A stretch of 64,000 bases of DNA from Sapria himalayana (GCA_029783825.1 JAREIK010002271.1:258338-322337), one strand, 5' to 3'; numbered from the stretch's first letter, positions 26,170 through 38,989 are shown. The notes: generated by a model not told the origin, from the letters alone. A program made the numbers and translations.

Positions 26170-28830
26170 TAATATATGATTGTAGTCTAGTTTGTCTATC
26201 TGAATTAATATTTATAGTAATATAAAGAGTAGATTTTGATGATATACTAGATATCGAAAAAGTTAGTAGATAACTTGTTATTTTTTATAATATAAAAAAG
26301 ATAAATTCATATGATTTTCTTAAAATTAATATGTACAAGTCTTTTATTTCACTATGAAATAAGATAGAATAATAATTGATGTATCATTGTTTTGATTGTG
26401 CTTACTTTTTTGATGGATAATCTCATTATTTATCTATAGCTAATTGAATGAAAATATTATCATCTTTGAATATAATATTTATCTTTATATTTGGAGATTC
26501 GTTAAACCTATTATATTTATTTTTATAATATTTAAATAAATGTCTAAGTTATTTATATATTTATTATTTAATTCATATGTTTAGTTGATGTAATTCAATA
26601 TGTATTTTATTTTATAAATTATCCTTTGACTTTAATACTAGAATTCATATAAGTAGCTAAAAAATATATAATAATGAAATAAAATGATAGTCTAATATTG
26701 TAAATATATATTTTTCATTTTAATAGCCATATGCCTAAAATATGAGTATTTTTTATATTGGCTAAATATATTATGGGCAAACGCATGTTTGATGTATCAT
26801 AGAAAAATTAATGTTTTTTTTAAATTTTGTTAATTATTAGTTTTATTATTATTATTATTTATTTCATTAGTTTTATTATTAATAAAGTTGGATATTATAC
26901 ATTAACAAACATATTAATCAAATATCAGATATATTAAATTATAATGGTGTTTGACATAAAGTGAGATTTTTTTTGGTTTATTGACTTACATAGGATATAA
27001 AATTATTGTAGTTTGCTAAATTTACTTAATATATTCTAATATATTTTTAATTTATTTAAGTAGAAATGACATTATTTTAAGTATATTTGTACAATTATAT
27101 TTATTATATGACACATAAATATTTATTATACTAATTGTAAATGGGTCAGGCTGAACCTGAATTTCAATTTTAATTGAAATTACTTACGCTCCTAATTCAA
27201 ATAATTTAATTTTTAGGCGTTTGCCCAGCATGTGCCAAAATGAAAGTGAGTTGGATTTGGCTCATTCATGCAATCTTGTTGTGTTGTGTTTATTTAATTT
27301 CTGCATGTGAGCCTAATTATGTGGCATGACACAACATGAGCCTAATTATGATACCTAACACAACATGAGCCAAACCTTGGATTGAGCCCGAATACCCGAC
27401 CCATTTATCACATGTACGTCATTCTTATATATGACAATATCATCATGGGTATGTAAAATATTATTATTATTTAATTTAATTTAATTTAGTTAGACTTAAT
27501 ATAGTAGATGATTATTTAATAGGAATGAATATCCTTATGATTAATATATATATTAGATATCATAATTATCATTTTATTATGTATTCTAAGATTTTAAATT
27601 TTAATTGTTTATTTAATTTATAATATTTTATAATATCAATCTTATAGGTTGATTTAGGATTATACAAAATGTGGACTAGGTGTATTTTTGCATATAATTA
27701 ACTATATTAAGATTTTTCATAACTTTAAGCAAAAAACTATAGCTATTTATTCTCTTTCATCTTCAATGTTGTAAATTAATGAGATCATTAAATCTAAAAT
27801 AAATTTAAATTTAAAAATTTCACTATTAAGTCAAGTTTTTTAGTTATTATATATTTTTTTGATATATTATTCAGTGTCTTCTAATGTATCCAGTCTTATT
27901 ACTAGTTTTATAATTATAATTTTTTTTATAGTATCCACTTCACATTAAATATTTTTTGATTCATCTAATTTTTTTTAATTATATTAAAATATATCCAAAT
28001 TATAACTATTTATTTATGAAATCTAGGTTTTTAGGCATTTGGGGATGAAGAGATCTATGTGTGAGAGATATATCATTCTTGAATTTTTTGGTTGAATTGT
28101 TATTATTTAAATTAAAATTATTTTTTATGTTAGTTTTATTTTTATTAAATTTATTTTTTTTTATTTTTTTAAAGAATTAGGTAAGTAATGTATAAAAATT
28201 AGAGTCAAGAGTAGAAAAAATATTCTTTAATTATTATGTATTATATATTCTATACCTTTAAATATAATATATAACACTAAAAATAATGAGTAATTTATAT
28301 GCATGTTATAAAATTTATAGAACTCATAATTGTAATTTCATGGTAATTGGACTGGATACTCTCATTAATTACAAAACTAAATTTTATATGCAAAAAAAAA
28401 CTATAAAATGAAATATTTAGAATTTTGTTTTTTGGAAACAAATCAGAATTAAAGAGAAGAGGAAATTATAGTTTGAGGGTGAATAAATATAAATAATATA
28501 CTTATTTATTAAAATATAAAAAATAAAATATTTATTTTTTAATTTTTTTTCGACATAATCTTTATGTCCTTTGGATTATGTCTAGTCCATTGGAGACCAA
28601 ATCAATTGGGAAGAAGTATTAATGTTTAGTTTTTTACTTGTCATGCTTGTGCACAACACATCAATGGTTAACATGATCATAATTTTTTTAATTATCATGC
28701 ACGTGCATAACACCTCAATGGTCAACTTGACCATTTACGTGTGGTGACATCACAATGGAAATCTAGTCATTGTGACGTCAACTTGACTCTACCATAAATT
28801 TTGTTATTATTTTATGATAAGATATTTTAA
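26170..28830 (-). mobile_element. Degenerate hAT copy, minus orientation
   Basis: Transposase remnants on the minus strand align with 62,300-63,990, for example around 26,210-26,330 (C-terminal third), 26,800-26,930 and 27,420-27,560. At the tryptophan codon after the catalytic Asp this copy reads TAT (Tyr) rather than a stop. A MITE (27,129-27,416) interrupts it. The 5' region (28,550-28,800) contains a roughly 60-base direct duplication around ACATCAATGGTTAAC and ACCTCAATGGTCAAC. Confidence 0.65.
27129..27416. mobile_element. Small hAT-type MITE nested in a hAT copy
   Basis: The ends are imperfect inverted repeats: AAATGGGTCAGGC on the left and GACCCATTT on the right, each followed outward by degenerate versions of the family's terminal motif. 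The internal part is GC-richer than the surroundings and contains repeated ACACAACATGAGCC. The hAT coding alignment is interrupted exactly here. No clean 8-bp duplication remains. Confidence 0.5.
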
Positions 28831-29830
28831 TTGAGCTAGGGTTGGGTTAGTGCAAACTCAATTGATTCAATTTTATTTAAAAAAAATTAGGGTGTGAATT
28901 GCATATTATTTTGTCGTTTTGGCAGAGGTCTTTTAGAATATTTAAAAAATTTTAGGTGTGTTCATTTTGCTTGTCTTATCGAATTGAGTTATGTCTGATT
29001 TGAAGCTAGATTCAGACACTGTTAGTTATTATGTCACTTCAGGTTGGTTTTTTCACATAGCCCTGATCCCACCTACTCTTTACTTAGAGACAGGCCATGC
29101 CTGGGCTGCCTTTTGCAAGCCATGTCTCAGGTTGTGCTCGGGATGCTCAACCTATTTGTTACTGCACACTAATTTTTAGACGAAGACTCTAAGTTGTCTT
29201 AAATATTTTTTGGTATTAAGGCCAGATATTCAGTAGATAAGCTATTTCTCTCTTGGGTAAGATATGTGTTGGATATTCTGTCTAATCTCAGTATGTTTGG
29301 ATTTGAATATGCTGACTCACTACTTGATTTGGTTATAAATTTATTTATGATTATTGATTTTTCAGTTAGTTCTATCAGATATAAGATGATCATAACAAAA
29401 TTGAAGTTTATGATAATTTATTTTGTTAATATAATTAATTATTTTTTAGAAGTTTAGACTTATTTTTTGATTTTTTTGGTATGTGAAGAATGTTCTAGGA
29501 AGTGAGATTTCATTCAGTATTCATGGACAAAACTAGATAAAGACTTTAAAATCTTAGTTGGGCTCTATTGATCATAGAAAAACATGTACAAATTTTTATT
29601 TTTTTTTCTTGAAGATTAATTTGTTATTTTGAAAAGTAATAAACTGAAAATTGTTTCTAGGTCAGGTGAAAATGTTGATTATAAAACCGAAGTTGATAGC
29701 TTATGGATTCTAAATGATATGTGATTTTTTGAAAGTGTTATGTCTATCAGTTTAAAGATTGATGATGCTTCATTGTGATACTCATGTAGCTATGTAAATT
29801 GATTCCAACTTGATGTTCCAGGTTGATGCG
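28831..29830 (+). other. Possible LTR-retrotransposon 5' fragment
   Basis: TTGGTATTAAGGCCAGAT near 29,209 resembles the initiator-tRNA primer-binding site (TGGTATCAGAGCCAG) with a few changes. It is preceded by a GC-richer segment (28,980-29,180) that could be the end of an LTR. The following kilobase has no recognisable gag. A real element is possible but unproven. Confidence 0.3.
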
Positions 29831-31106
29831 TGGTCTTTAGCATTGTACTCGAGTCTCATGTGCATTCCACCCCGAGGCATGACCTAAGCAAGATTGAGGA
29901 CCCATGTCATATTTAAGTTGAGTTGCTCGGCATGTTTTCCTCCTTTACCCTAGTGTGGATTTGGGTAGGGATAAGGCCATAGCCCTACCCAAACACATGG
30001 GTAATTCTACACCACATTGAAAAATTGAGACTTTAATAATAAATCAGAAAGGGATAGAATCAAAAATATTTAAAATGTACGATATTTGATGTAATAAAAT
30101 TATTTAAAAATTTTAAAAATATATATGATGAATATAGATATGAAATAATTAAAAAGTGGCATCCATAGAGTCCATGTTCGATTTCGAACCTGAGATTTAA
30201 TATCTTTTGACGAAAATTATTGTTATCGTATCAAGATATGACTTTAAATATATATGCAATATAAAAATTTCTTAGATTAGTTTTCTAATAAATATTTGTT
30301 TATATATAATTAATTTTAGATTTTTTTAATAATGTGATACATACATATAATATGAAAAATTTTAGCGAAAAAAATTTTATAATACTTATTACAAATAAAT
30401 TTAATTGTATTATTATTTTATATATTATGAAATATAATATTAAATATTTTATTTTAAATTTTTTATATATGGTAAAATTATTAAGAAAATAAAATATTTG
30501 ATAATATTCTAATACTTTATTGTTCACTTTAAATCATAATAATGAGTTATGACACAGGTGCATGCTATGTTATTTTGAATAGTCTATATAAATAAAGAAT
30601 TGTGAGTTGGACACAATTTTTTATAAATTGTGTTTAAATTTTTTATAAATTCTATATAAATAAAGAATTTACTAATTTAGTTTTTTATTAATTAAATTTT
30701 AATTGACGACACACTATTAATAATTATTGTTATCAATTATGTTTAAATTCATAGTTTTATATAAGACCATAGAAGGTCAAGTGAATCTAATTTTATCGAT
30801 ACTAATTTGAGTTTGTGATTTGTTTATAATTAAATACATTATTTTTGTATTTATTGTATCAAAACTATTGTATCAAAAAAGATTGGGGGTCGGATGAGTG
30901 TGTAATTTGGGATGCCTGATACAACCTGACTCATTGTCTTTTTAAAAATTCGGTACTACCACATGTGGCATCACATTATGTGCTTGGTTCACTGGTTTAT
31001 GGAATCTTGATCCATCATTCGAGCAAGACTCATCATGGTAGGGGACCTGAGCCAAATTCTGCATGGCGGGCTAGTATGCTGGGTCATTCGTGCCACATGC
31101 ATGTGA
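29831..31106. other. AT-rich spacer with two GC-richer patches, no gene
   Basis: Contains a near-palindrome at about 29,954-29,987 (TTTGGGTAGGG ... GCCCTACCCAAA), a repeated TATAAATAAAGAATT (30,586 and 30,654), and a GC-richer patch at 30,885-31,100 that ends in GCATGTGA just before the next hAT element. Nothing coding was recognised. Confidence 0.4.
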
Positions 31107-34100
31107 CATAGGTGTTAAATGGGCTATGTCGAGCTGACATGATTTTTTTTGTGTGACACGACAATGCTATTGTATCCTCCTAGGCACTACATGACATCCA
31201 TTTAACTAGGCCTTACATTGCTCATTTGGCTTGTAGTTGGCTAGATTCATGTCGAGCATTGCTAGTTTTTGATAGGGTAGTGTTCATCATGAATTGAATG
31301 TGCATAGTTAAAATATTTTGATATATTAATTTTATATTTATAAAAAAAATCAAAATGTTGTATTTATATATTAAAATGACAAAAATACATGTTCAATGTG
31401 TATAATATATTTATATTATATTATAAAATTAATTGAATTAAAATAAAATCAACAACTAAATAATTATTTATAATTTGGCTTAATTTCAAAATAAAATTAC
31501 ATATAAAAAAGTAATTCATAAGCATAATATTAATATGATACATAATAAAACATGAAGTAAATTGACAAAAATTCAAAAACAAATAAAATTTTGTATTGTA
31601 TGAAAAATAATTCAAAATAGCATGAGTCATTATCATCAATGCGTATATGTAATATGGTTCTGCAGATGAAAATGCAGATCGTCATCATCATGTATGCATC
31701 TGAAGATATCATTAGTGGCGGCCTAAATATTTTCGTTCTCAATATCTAATGAGTTATTATTTGCTAGTATTTTTTTTGTTTTATCCTGAATATTTAACTT
31801 TAAATTTTCTCAAATTCTTTATGTATGTAAGTGTTGCTATGATATTCAATTGTAGAGGTGTTAAATTGATCGGGTGGCCCAGACACGGCCTGATTTTGTT
31901 GCATCTGGTCTGACATGACTTGGTCCAAAATTGTGCCTCGGACTAGGTTAGGCCACCTCATGGCACTGTTCATGTCTTGTTGGGCCGACATGAGTCGCAC
32001 CTCGTGTTAGGCCAGACATGATCCGTGTGCTTGACACGATGACCCGGTTAATTAGCTCGGGTGATCGCCCGCTCCATCACTGGGTGGTCAATTTTTTTAA
32101 AAATAATCAGCCACGTGGTCGATTGTAATTGGCCGACTCATAAGCTGGCCACCCATAGGCCGTCTACTTGGGGATGTGCCATTGTTAGATGTTCGGAATG
32201 GTCGGACATGCTCATGCACTTGGTCGTGCTGATTGTGTTGTACTAGGCTAGTGAACCGCACCACCGTGTTGTGCTTGGTACTACATGGGAATTTAACTGT
32301 GTTGTGCACGATACGACATGGTGGTGACCTTGCCTTGAAAAAACATTGGCAACCACAAAAATATTTAGGTATAGTCTTGATTTTTTATCTAAAATAATAT
32401 TGGCTGCCATAAAAAATATTTTTGTATGTCCTAGTCTTGATCTTTGATACTTTTATTTGATCATAGTCTCGATCTTTTATCTAAAATAATATTGACTATC
32501 ACAAAAAAAATTATATTTTGATGCTATGCTAGATACTAGAAGGGTCTTTAGATCATTTTCATCTTAGATAGCCATGAAATAGGTAAATTTATATGATTTT
32601 TATTAATTTAAAATATCAAAATTTTTATTATAATCATGTGAAAGGATGAAGTAATAATCAATACCTAAATATTGAAATAACTAATTCCTATTTGATGAAT
32701 CATCTCGTTGTTTGGACCTAGATAACTGAATGAAAAAGCTAGTCTTATAATATAATCTTTATGTTCGTACTCGGAGTTTCATTATAATTATCATACTAAT
32801 TATTTTAATATATAAATATATTATTTAATTTTTCATGAATAAAATATTTAAATTCATCTGTTTGGTTCATATAAGTGGATGTGTATTTTAATATGGTTTT
32901 TATTCAATTTAATCCTAAAATTCATATATGTAGCCAAATAATATAGAATTAGAATGAAAGATTAATATTTTAAATATCTTATTTTTATCTCAATAGCATG
33001 ATGCTACTTGTAGGATATCCTTTACATTTGCTAAACATACTACTAATAGCATGTATATACCTAAGTACAATTTAAGTGGTGAAAATTTACATTGACAAAT
33101 AAATATTTGTTGTATCATAAAAAAAATTTAAGAATTTCCTAAAAAATATATATATCATAATCTGAATTATTAATAATAAATTTATTACTCTTACTATTGA
33201 TATAGTCGAATATTATGTGTTGGTAGCAACATATAATTTTAATATAAGGTAAATATAATTTTAATGATATTTTGTATCTATTTGTTTTTTTTTTCTTAGT
33301 AAATTTTGATGATAAATAAAGACTATCAGACTCTTTTTTCTTGCTAAGTATTGTAAGATATTTTAGTGAATTTCTTATTTTTTATTATGCATGAAAAATA
33401 ATATTTATTTAAGTTTGTATTATTAGGTTAATTACATGATACTTATACGGTTACGCATATCATAAAAAATTTTACTTAACGATTAATCTCTAATGGTTCT
33501 AATAAACATAGGATAAGTATAATTTTAATGATATTTTGCATCAATTTTGTATTTTTTTCTTAATAAGTTTTGGTGATAAATAAAGAATATTAAACTCTTG
33601 TTTCCTACTAAATATCCTAAGATATTTTAGTGAATTTCATATTTTTTTAATGTGGGGGAAATAATTATTATTTGTGTTTGTACTATTAGGTTAATTATGT
33701 GACACTTACTCATAACATAAAAAATTTTACTTAATGACAAATCTCTAATGATTCTAATAAATATAAGGTAATTATAATTTCAATGATATTTCGCATCCAT
33801 TCGTATTTATTTCTTACTAAGTTTTGATGACAAATAGAGATTACTAAATTCTTATTTCCTGCTAAATATCTTAAAATATTTTAGTGAATTTTTTTTTTTC
33901 AATGTGAGGAAAATAATATTTTATTATATTTGTATTATTAGGCTAATTATTAACACACATAACATATACAATTTTATTTTATGATCTATCACTAATGATT
34001 CTAATAAACAAACTAATGACTATTCCGTTAATAAAAGTATTATTGAAAGTTATAATAAATATTTTATTCAGAATATTATATTCTTCTAAAAATTCTCATC

Positions 34101-35680
34101 ATACACTTATATATTAAAGAACCATCATAAAAATAGTATCATAAAATCATAAATTTTATTTATTAAGTTTTTATAATAAATATATATAGTGGGCAATGAG
34201 ATATGCGAATTATGCATTATCGTGATTAGTTTAAAAATCGGATATCACGGACTTTATATTATTATACTTCCTAAATTTAATAATTATTAATTATTTTTTT
34301 TAAACTTATAATATTTTATTATAGTATTCATACTTGTAGTGTGTGTACTTGGGAATCTTACGATATGTAAGATGTAACTAGGTTTGCATAATATTGGCTA
34401 TCTTAGGATTATTTGAAAATCTAATTAAAATATTTATTATTATAATTAGTTTGGATATGCCTTCATTCTCAAAGTCATTTTAATATATGAAGGGAGTGAA
34501 GTTGAATTTAATTTAATTTTAAAAATTATTCTGTTGAGTTGAGTTTTCTTAGGATCAAATATATTATATTTTTTGGTGTATTGATCGACATGTCTTTTGG
34601 TGATTAATGGCATGCATCTACAAGTATATATTTTTTAATAATCTGTATATTATGCTAATTTTTCTTTGATTCTTGTAAAATTTTTATTTTTATTATAGTA
34701 AAGTGAATCTATAATATTGAAGTTTGCCTAATTTTAGTTTTTTTGGCAAATAGGTTTGGATCGAGTTTATTGAAGAGAATTGAGTTTTAATCTCGGATTT
34801 TTCAATCAAATTATCATTATTATCCAAATCAACTTTAAATTCATTATCATTAAATTTATAATTTTTTATTTTTTATTTATCTTTTGAATTTTAAATTATT
34901 TTATAATAAAATATAAAAAACTAATAAAAAAATTTATCTATTGTAACTGTAATCACATTAATTTATTTAAGTAGAAGTTTGCGTCCTGCAGTCATATTTT
35001 AATTTTCATCATATTTATTTTTTTTTAAAAAATTTGCTAGGCTAGGACATTCACCAATACAAATAAAAAAAAGAAAATAAAAGTTCTATATTTGCAGTGA
35101 CTGAAGACTAAACTCAAAAGAGGAAAACAAATAGATGAGTATAAGACAATAGGAAATAAAATAAATTTCAAAAAATTTTTATTATCTATATATAAAATTT
35201 TTTGTTATTCAAATGATATTTTTTTTTAATTTTTTTTTAATTTTAGATGCTAGAAATCCATCACTCATTGGATTTTTGCCTTTGGTCATTAGACACAAAT
35301 CTGAAGTCTACAAATTTTACAAAAAAAAAAAAAATATTTTTTTAGCTGACCCCAAAAGCCATAGGTCATGACGAAAAGCTTTTTTTTTTTTTGAAATGTT
35401 GGCTGGGATCTATTAGTCTGACTCATGACCCATGCCAGGTCATGTGCATCTAGACTGTGTATAATGGGTTAGACATGCAGGTCATGCCTGGCCTAGCTTG
35501 AGGCATGTCTGGCCATTGGCCAGCATGGAATGAGCCGTGCTTCAAGCCAGCATGGCATGGGCCTTTAAGCCAGCACGACCATGATCTAAACATGGTTTTG
35601 GACTGTGTTGGGTCATGCACTATTAATTTGGGCTGTGCCTCGTGTCGTGTCTAGGACGCCTGGTATAGTTGACACCTCTA
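31107..35680 (-). mobile_element. Complete-length but decayed hAT element
   Basis: The left end CATAGGTGTTAAAT (31,107) and the right end TTGACACCTCTA (ending 35,680) form the family's terminal inverted repeat. The flanking octamers GCATGTGA (31,099-31,106) and GCATGAGT (35,681-35,688) agree at 6 of 8 bases, as expected for an old 8-bp target duplication. GC-rich subterminal blocks lie at both ends (31,107-31,260; 35,395-35,680). Minus-strand transposase remnants run from about 31,620 to 34,700, with the acidic C-terminal tail region at 31,630-31,720 and the catalytic region near 34,230. The tryptophan codon after the catalytic Asp reads TAA. A MITE-like block (31,853-32,340) is nested inside. 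The coding sequence is dead. Confidence 0.75.
31853..32340. mobile_element. hAT-type non-autonomous insertion nested in the hAT element
   Basis: Starts TAGAGGTGTTAAAT, the family terminal motif, then carries the usual GC-rich subterminal sequence (GGCCGACATGAG, GTGTTGTGC). The hAT C-terminal coding region is interrupted here and resumes at about 32,345. The right terminal motif is eroded, so the right boundary is approximate. Confidence 0.55.
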
Positions 35681-36841
35681 GCATGAGTGATATGCGTGCC
35701 TCCCTTCCATGCCTAACACTACTAGGTTACCAGTGCCTTTGTGTCATGGCTCATGTGGGCTCTCACCAACTCAAAAGGCGGGCTGTGTCATGCTAAATCT
35801 GCATTTTTACAATTTGGGTAATGTGCTAAGGCACTTGTTTGCCATCTCTAGTTCAAACTGATTGCTCTCTAGACTAAAATTGAAAACCTAGATAGGGAGG
35901 TAGATCAGTCAATAACTTAATGCAAATTGGCAACAGTAGAGAGACAAGTTGAGCCTGATCAAAGATCTATCATTCCCCACATTGTGGCAGGATGGGCATA
36001 ATAGAGGGTGGTGCTTAGAGTTACTTGGGCATGTGTTTACAATTTTTTTGGTTTCTCAGTTGGTTATTCTTTCAGTTCATTGTTTTACATCATAGTTTGA
36101 CAGTTTAGTAACTTATAAATTTTGGAATTAGTAATATTTTTCCTTCCAGAGTCACTTTTAATGGATCATTCTTTGTTATAAATATTAACTCTGAATATTG
36201 AAACCTAGCAAATCAAATTTGGCCATTGATTCAGTATAAATAGTTTTTTTACTGACGATAATACTGTTGCTCTACTTCCTCAGCTTCATCCTAGGAATCT
36301 GCTCCGATTCCATAGGAATGTAAACAGTGAGAATGAAAACCTAGAAATTTTTGGTCTTGCATTCTTTATTGTTCAAGTATTACATCATATAATTTCATGG
36401 GTGCTCTGCCAAAGGACTAACTACCATAAATTAAAAGATATGAACAATTGTCCACATGCATCATGTGTAGCAACACTTCATGTGTAAATATATGTCTTAT
36501 GTTATTTTTCTTATATGCACATTTGATCTTATTTTGAATTTTTTTGCTCCTTATTAAATATACATTTCATGAGTACTCCTTATCTTATACAAATTTCTTC
36601 ATTATAAAATTAAAATTTTGAAGTCTAAGCAACCTTATAAGCTGCAATCTGAATATAACGTTAATATTTTTTCTAAGTGTTAATTTAGGGATCTCTCATC
36701 TCTTTGGAGTTGCCTTTGTGGCCATAAATTCATATCTAATCATTTGAACTTGTTAGTGTTTGCTATTGTGTTTTTAATCCTTAGCTTGAGGTTCTTACTT
36801 TGAAGTCATCTTTTTGACACTTGTGTGTTGTGCACTTTCAG
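35681..36841 (+). other. Right flank of the FAM135 intron
   Basis: The first ~170 bases (to TTTGCCATCTCTA at 35,850) look like the end of another GC-rich hAT-type piece. From 35,860 on the sequence is T-rich, not repeated elsewhere in the window, and ends in the splice acceptor GTGCACTTTCAG. No coding similarity seen. Confidence 0.55.
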
Positions 36842-36906
36842 GCTCCATCTCCATTTGCTGCTATTTTAAAATTTGAACTTATGCATGCCCCAGTAACAGA
36901 TAAGGG
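36842..36906 (+). CDS. FAM135-like protein, internal exon B
   Basis: A 65-base exon between acceptor ACTTTCAG and donor GG|GTGCGT. It encodes APSPFAAILKFELMHAPVTD, matching the plant FAM135 segment 'SAVILKFELMYAP' that directly follows the exon A region. It starts in phase 0, as required by exon A, and ends with two bases of a Gly codon completed by the first base of exon C. Three independent phase matches argue that this is one gene. Confidence 0.85.
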
Positions 36907-37013
36907 GTGCGTTGAAATTTATATTGTTTGGTAATTTTTGCTGTAAGATGCTCATATCTGATTTTCAACTTAATTAAGGTTCACATTGCTGATAAGTTTG
37001 AGAATTTTTGCAG
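36907..37013 (+). other. 107-base intron between exons B and C
   Basis: A short, T-rich plant-type intron with donor GTGCGT and acceptor TTTTTGCAG. Its size contrasts with the neighbouring 15.3-kb intron. Confidence 0.75.
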
Positions 37014-37191
37014 GCTTGGGTTGTTGGCTAGTCGGAATACTTCCTCTGTTTCAGTCCACGAATTTAAAATTCCTCCTAAAGCACTTCTTGGATTGCATTC
37101 TTATTTCTCTATTAATTTTGATCCATTTCATCAAGTGCATGTTGATGCCTCAGTACATACCACCATATTGAATTCCGATTCTTGCATGAAG
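37014..37191 (+). CDS. FAM135-like protein, internal exon C
   Basis: Starts after TTTTTGCAG, completes the split Gly codon, and encodes VHEFKIPPKALLGLHSY, a hallmark of plant FAM135 proteins, then FDPFHQVHVDASVH (family: FDAFHAVLVDVSVH). The likely donor is AAG|GTACCC after 37,191; a second GT at 37,200 is possible. The central motif is nearly perfect but HSYFSINFDPFHQVH differs from the usual HSYCPVHFDAFHAVL, so the copy is divergent though open. The next family segment was not found in the 26.8 kb to the end, so the following intron is very long or the gene is broken. Confidence 0.85.
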
Positions 37192-37590
37192 GTACCCAGG
37201 TCTGTCATGTTGACCATATTTGTCTGTCATGGACATGATATTGATTGGATTATTCAAGCAACTGATTGTGGTTCATTCTTTCAGGGAATTACATGGTATT
37301 GAATGTGTTTCAAGTGGAATTATACACACAGCCAATCATGTATGTCTTACTAATAGAAATATTCTTATTCCTTGAACTTCTATTTGTGCCAATAAATGTG
37401 ATTCCTAAATAATATGGGACAAGTATATTACTTTAAATTAAATTAAATTCTCATGAAATATTTTTCTAATGATATTCTTTCCACAAAATATAGCATCATC
37501 ATCATTATCAAGCTTCCATGGGCTAGTCCAAATGGTAGGAGCTTTCTTATGGTATAACCCTAGAAACACATTATCAGAGGGTATTATTGA
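37192..37590 (+). other. Start of the next FAM135 intron, no gene seen
   Basis: T-rich unique-looking sequence. A second acceptor-like site (TTCTTTCAG near 37,285) is followed by a short open stretch that I cannot match to FAM135. Confidence 0.4.
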
Positions 37591-37595
37591 CTTCT

Positions 37596-38010
37596 CGACA
37601 GACTTGTATTAGTTTAACTAGGTTGTGACATTGAAAATATCAAGATTTTTTTTTGTTGTTTTATCTTTTATCTCAGCTTTTCACAAAGTCTATTAATATA
37701 AGACGAGATATATTCTTTACACAAAATATTACACAAAATATTTGATAGAGTTGCTGCTATCAAGAAAGGCTGTTATGACTTCTCAAAAGACTTGTATTAG
37801 TCTAACTAAGTCGTGACACTGAAAATGTCAAGATTTTTCTTTGTTGTTTTATCTTCTATCTTAGCTTTTCAATAAGTCTATTAATTCTTTTTGATTCATA
37901 TTTGATTTGTTATTATTCATTAAAATTCATTAAAATTGCAATTCAATAATTTTTTTTTTCATTTAAAGCTTAGGTTCAGTACAAGTACATCATGAAAATA
38001 TTATAAAATA
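37596..38010 (+). repeat. Dispersed repeat R with a partial tandem duplication
   Basis: About 105 bases starting at GACTTGTATTAG (37,601) recur at 37,789, a period of 188. The second copy extends to about 38,010 and is nearly the same as 52,826-53,090. The class is unknown; it may be part of an LTR because both long copies lie beside copia remnants. Confidence 0.75.
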
Positions 38011-38359
38011 ATATTTAGTCATGACACCCGGCTTAAAAATTCGCACAAAAAAAAGAGACTTAAAAACCTTCACAAAAAAAATTCAAATTTTGAGCCAAGA
38101 GAATAAAAGCCCTAAGGCAATTCAAATAGCAGTTAGTTCAATATTATTTATCAAACTAATCATACAATCTCTTTGTATTTGATATCATATCTTATGTCTA
38201 TTTTACTACTTGCATAGCTTATATATTTATGAATTTTTATTAAACGAAATAAATAATACAATGATTTTTGGTTTTGTACCACAAATAATAAATTTTAATA
38301 CTATAACAGAATCTCAACAACAATTCAAGGAGATATTGGTTGGTGCTACTTTCCTAAAA

Positions 38360-38960
38360 TTAAAAACATGACATAAAGTCATCACGATTCAACTTAATAT
38401 CATATCATAAAAATTAGTTGTAGTAACTAATTCCAAAGGGATTAATAAAGAAAGAGTATCATAATTTCAACATAACATTATGATATTCAACCTAGATATC
38501 ATGACTTTCCTCTAAGAGGTAACAAAAAATCAAATCACAATGACTCAAATTAACATCATGATGAAAAACGTAGTTATTACGTCTCAAATCAATTAAAACT
38601 ATGAGATGCAAACTAGATGTCATCACTTGTCTCAGACGATTGACATGAAGTCAAGTCATTACGACTCAACTCAAAGGCATAACATAAAGCTTGGTTATCA
38701 TGACTCTTCTTAAATGGGCAACACGAAGAAAGGTTATTACAACACAACTTAAAATAATGATATGCAATTAGAATATCATAAATCTTTTCAAATAAATAAT
38801 ATAAAGTCAAGTTATAATGACTAAATTCAACACCATGACATGAAACTTGAAGGATGAGACTTCTTTCAAAAGCATAACATAAAGAAATGAGGTCATGACA
38901 TGGAATTATAAAGTCGTAATTTGGATAATATTACAATAACAAATGATTAAGTAACGACTT
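38360..38960. repeat. Degenerate ~77-bp tandem array
   Basis: Units of the form 'ACATGAAGTCAAGTTATTACGACTCAA', broken as ACATGAAGTCAAG and TCATTACGACTCAA, recur at about 38,366, 38,438, 38,513, 38,638, 38,716, 38,793 and 38,870. Spacing is 72-78, with one step of 125. Units differ by many substitutions, so the array is old. It lies just upstream of the copia RT fragment. Confidence 0.65.
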
Positions 38961-38989
38961 GAAATCTCGAAAACAAAATAGATAGTGTC

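Larger units (their letters stand above)
21557..36841 (+). other. 15.3-kb FAM135 intron packed with transposons
   Basis: The intron runs from donor GTAATG to acceptor GCACTTTCAG. Only about 500 bases at its left end (21,557-22,080) and about 1.1 kb at its right end look like unique intron sequence; the middle is a mosaic of hAT copies, MITEs and a possible LTR fragment. Without them the intron would be roughly 1.7 kb. Both edges carry T-rich plant intron sequence. Confidence 0.75.

Noticed and set aside
35681..35850. Separate complete MITE ending at 35,850
   Set aside because: The right end TTTGCCATCTCTA is present but no matching left end or octamer duplication was found, so it is mentioned only as part of the intron flank.
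37285..37360. Extra FAM135 exon after TTCTTTCAG
   Set aside because: The open stretch after it does not match the next FAM135 segment and contains early stops in the expected frame.
38360..38960. CRISPR-like array
   Set aside because: The repeats are contiguous degenerate tandem units without unique spacers, and the context is a plant nuclear genome.
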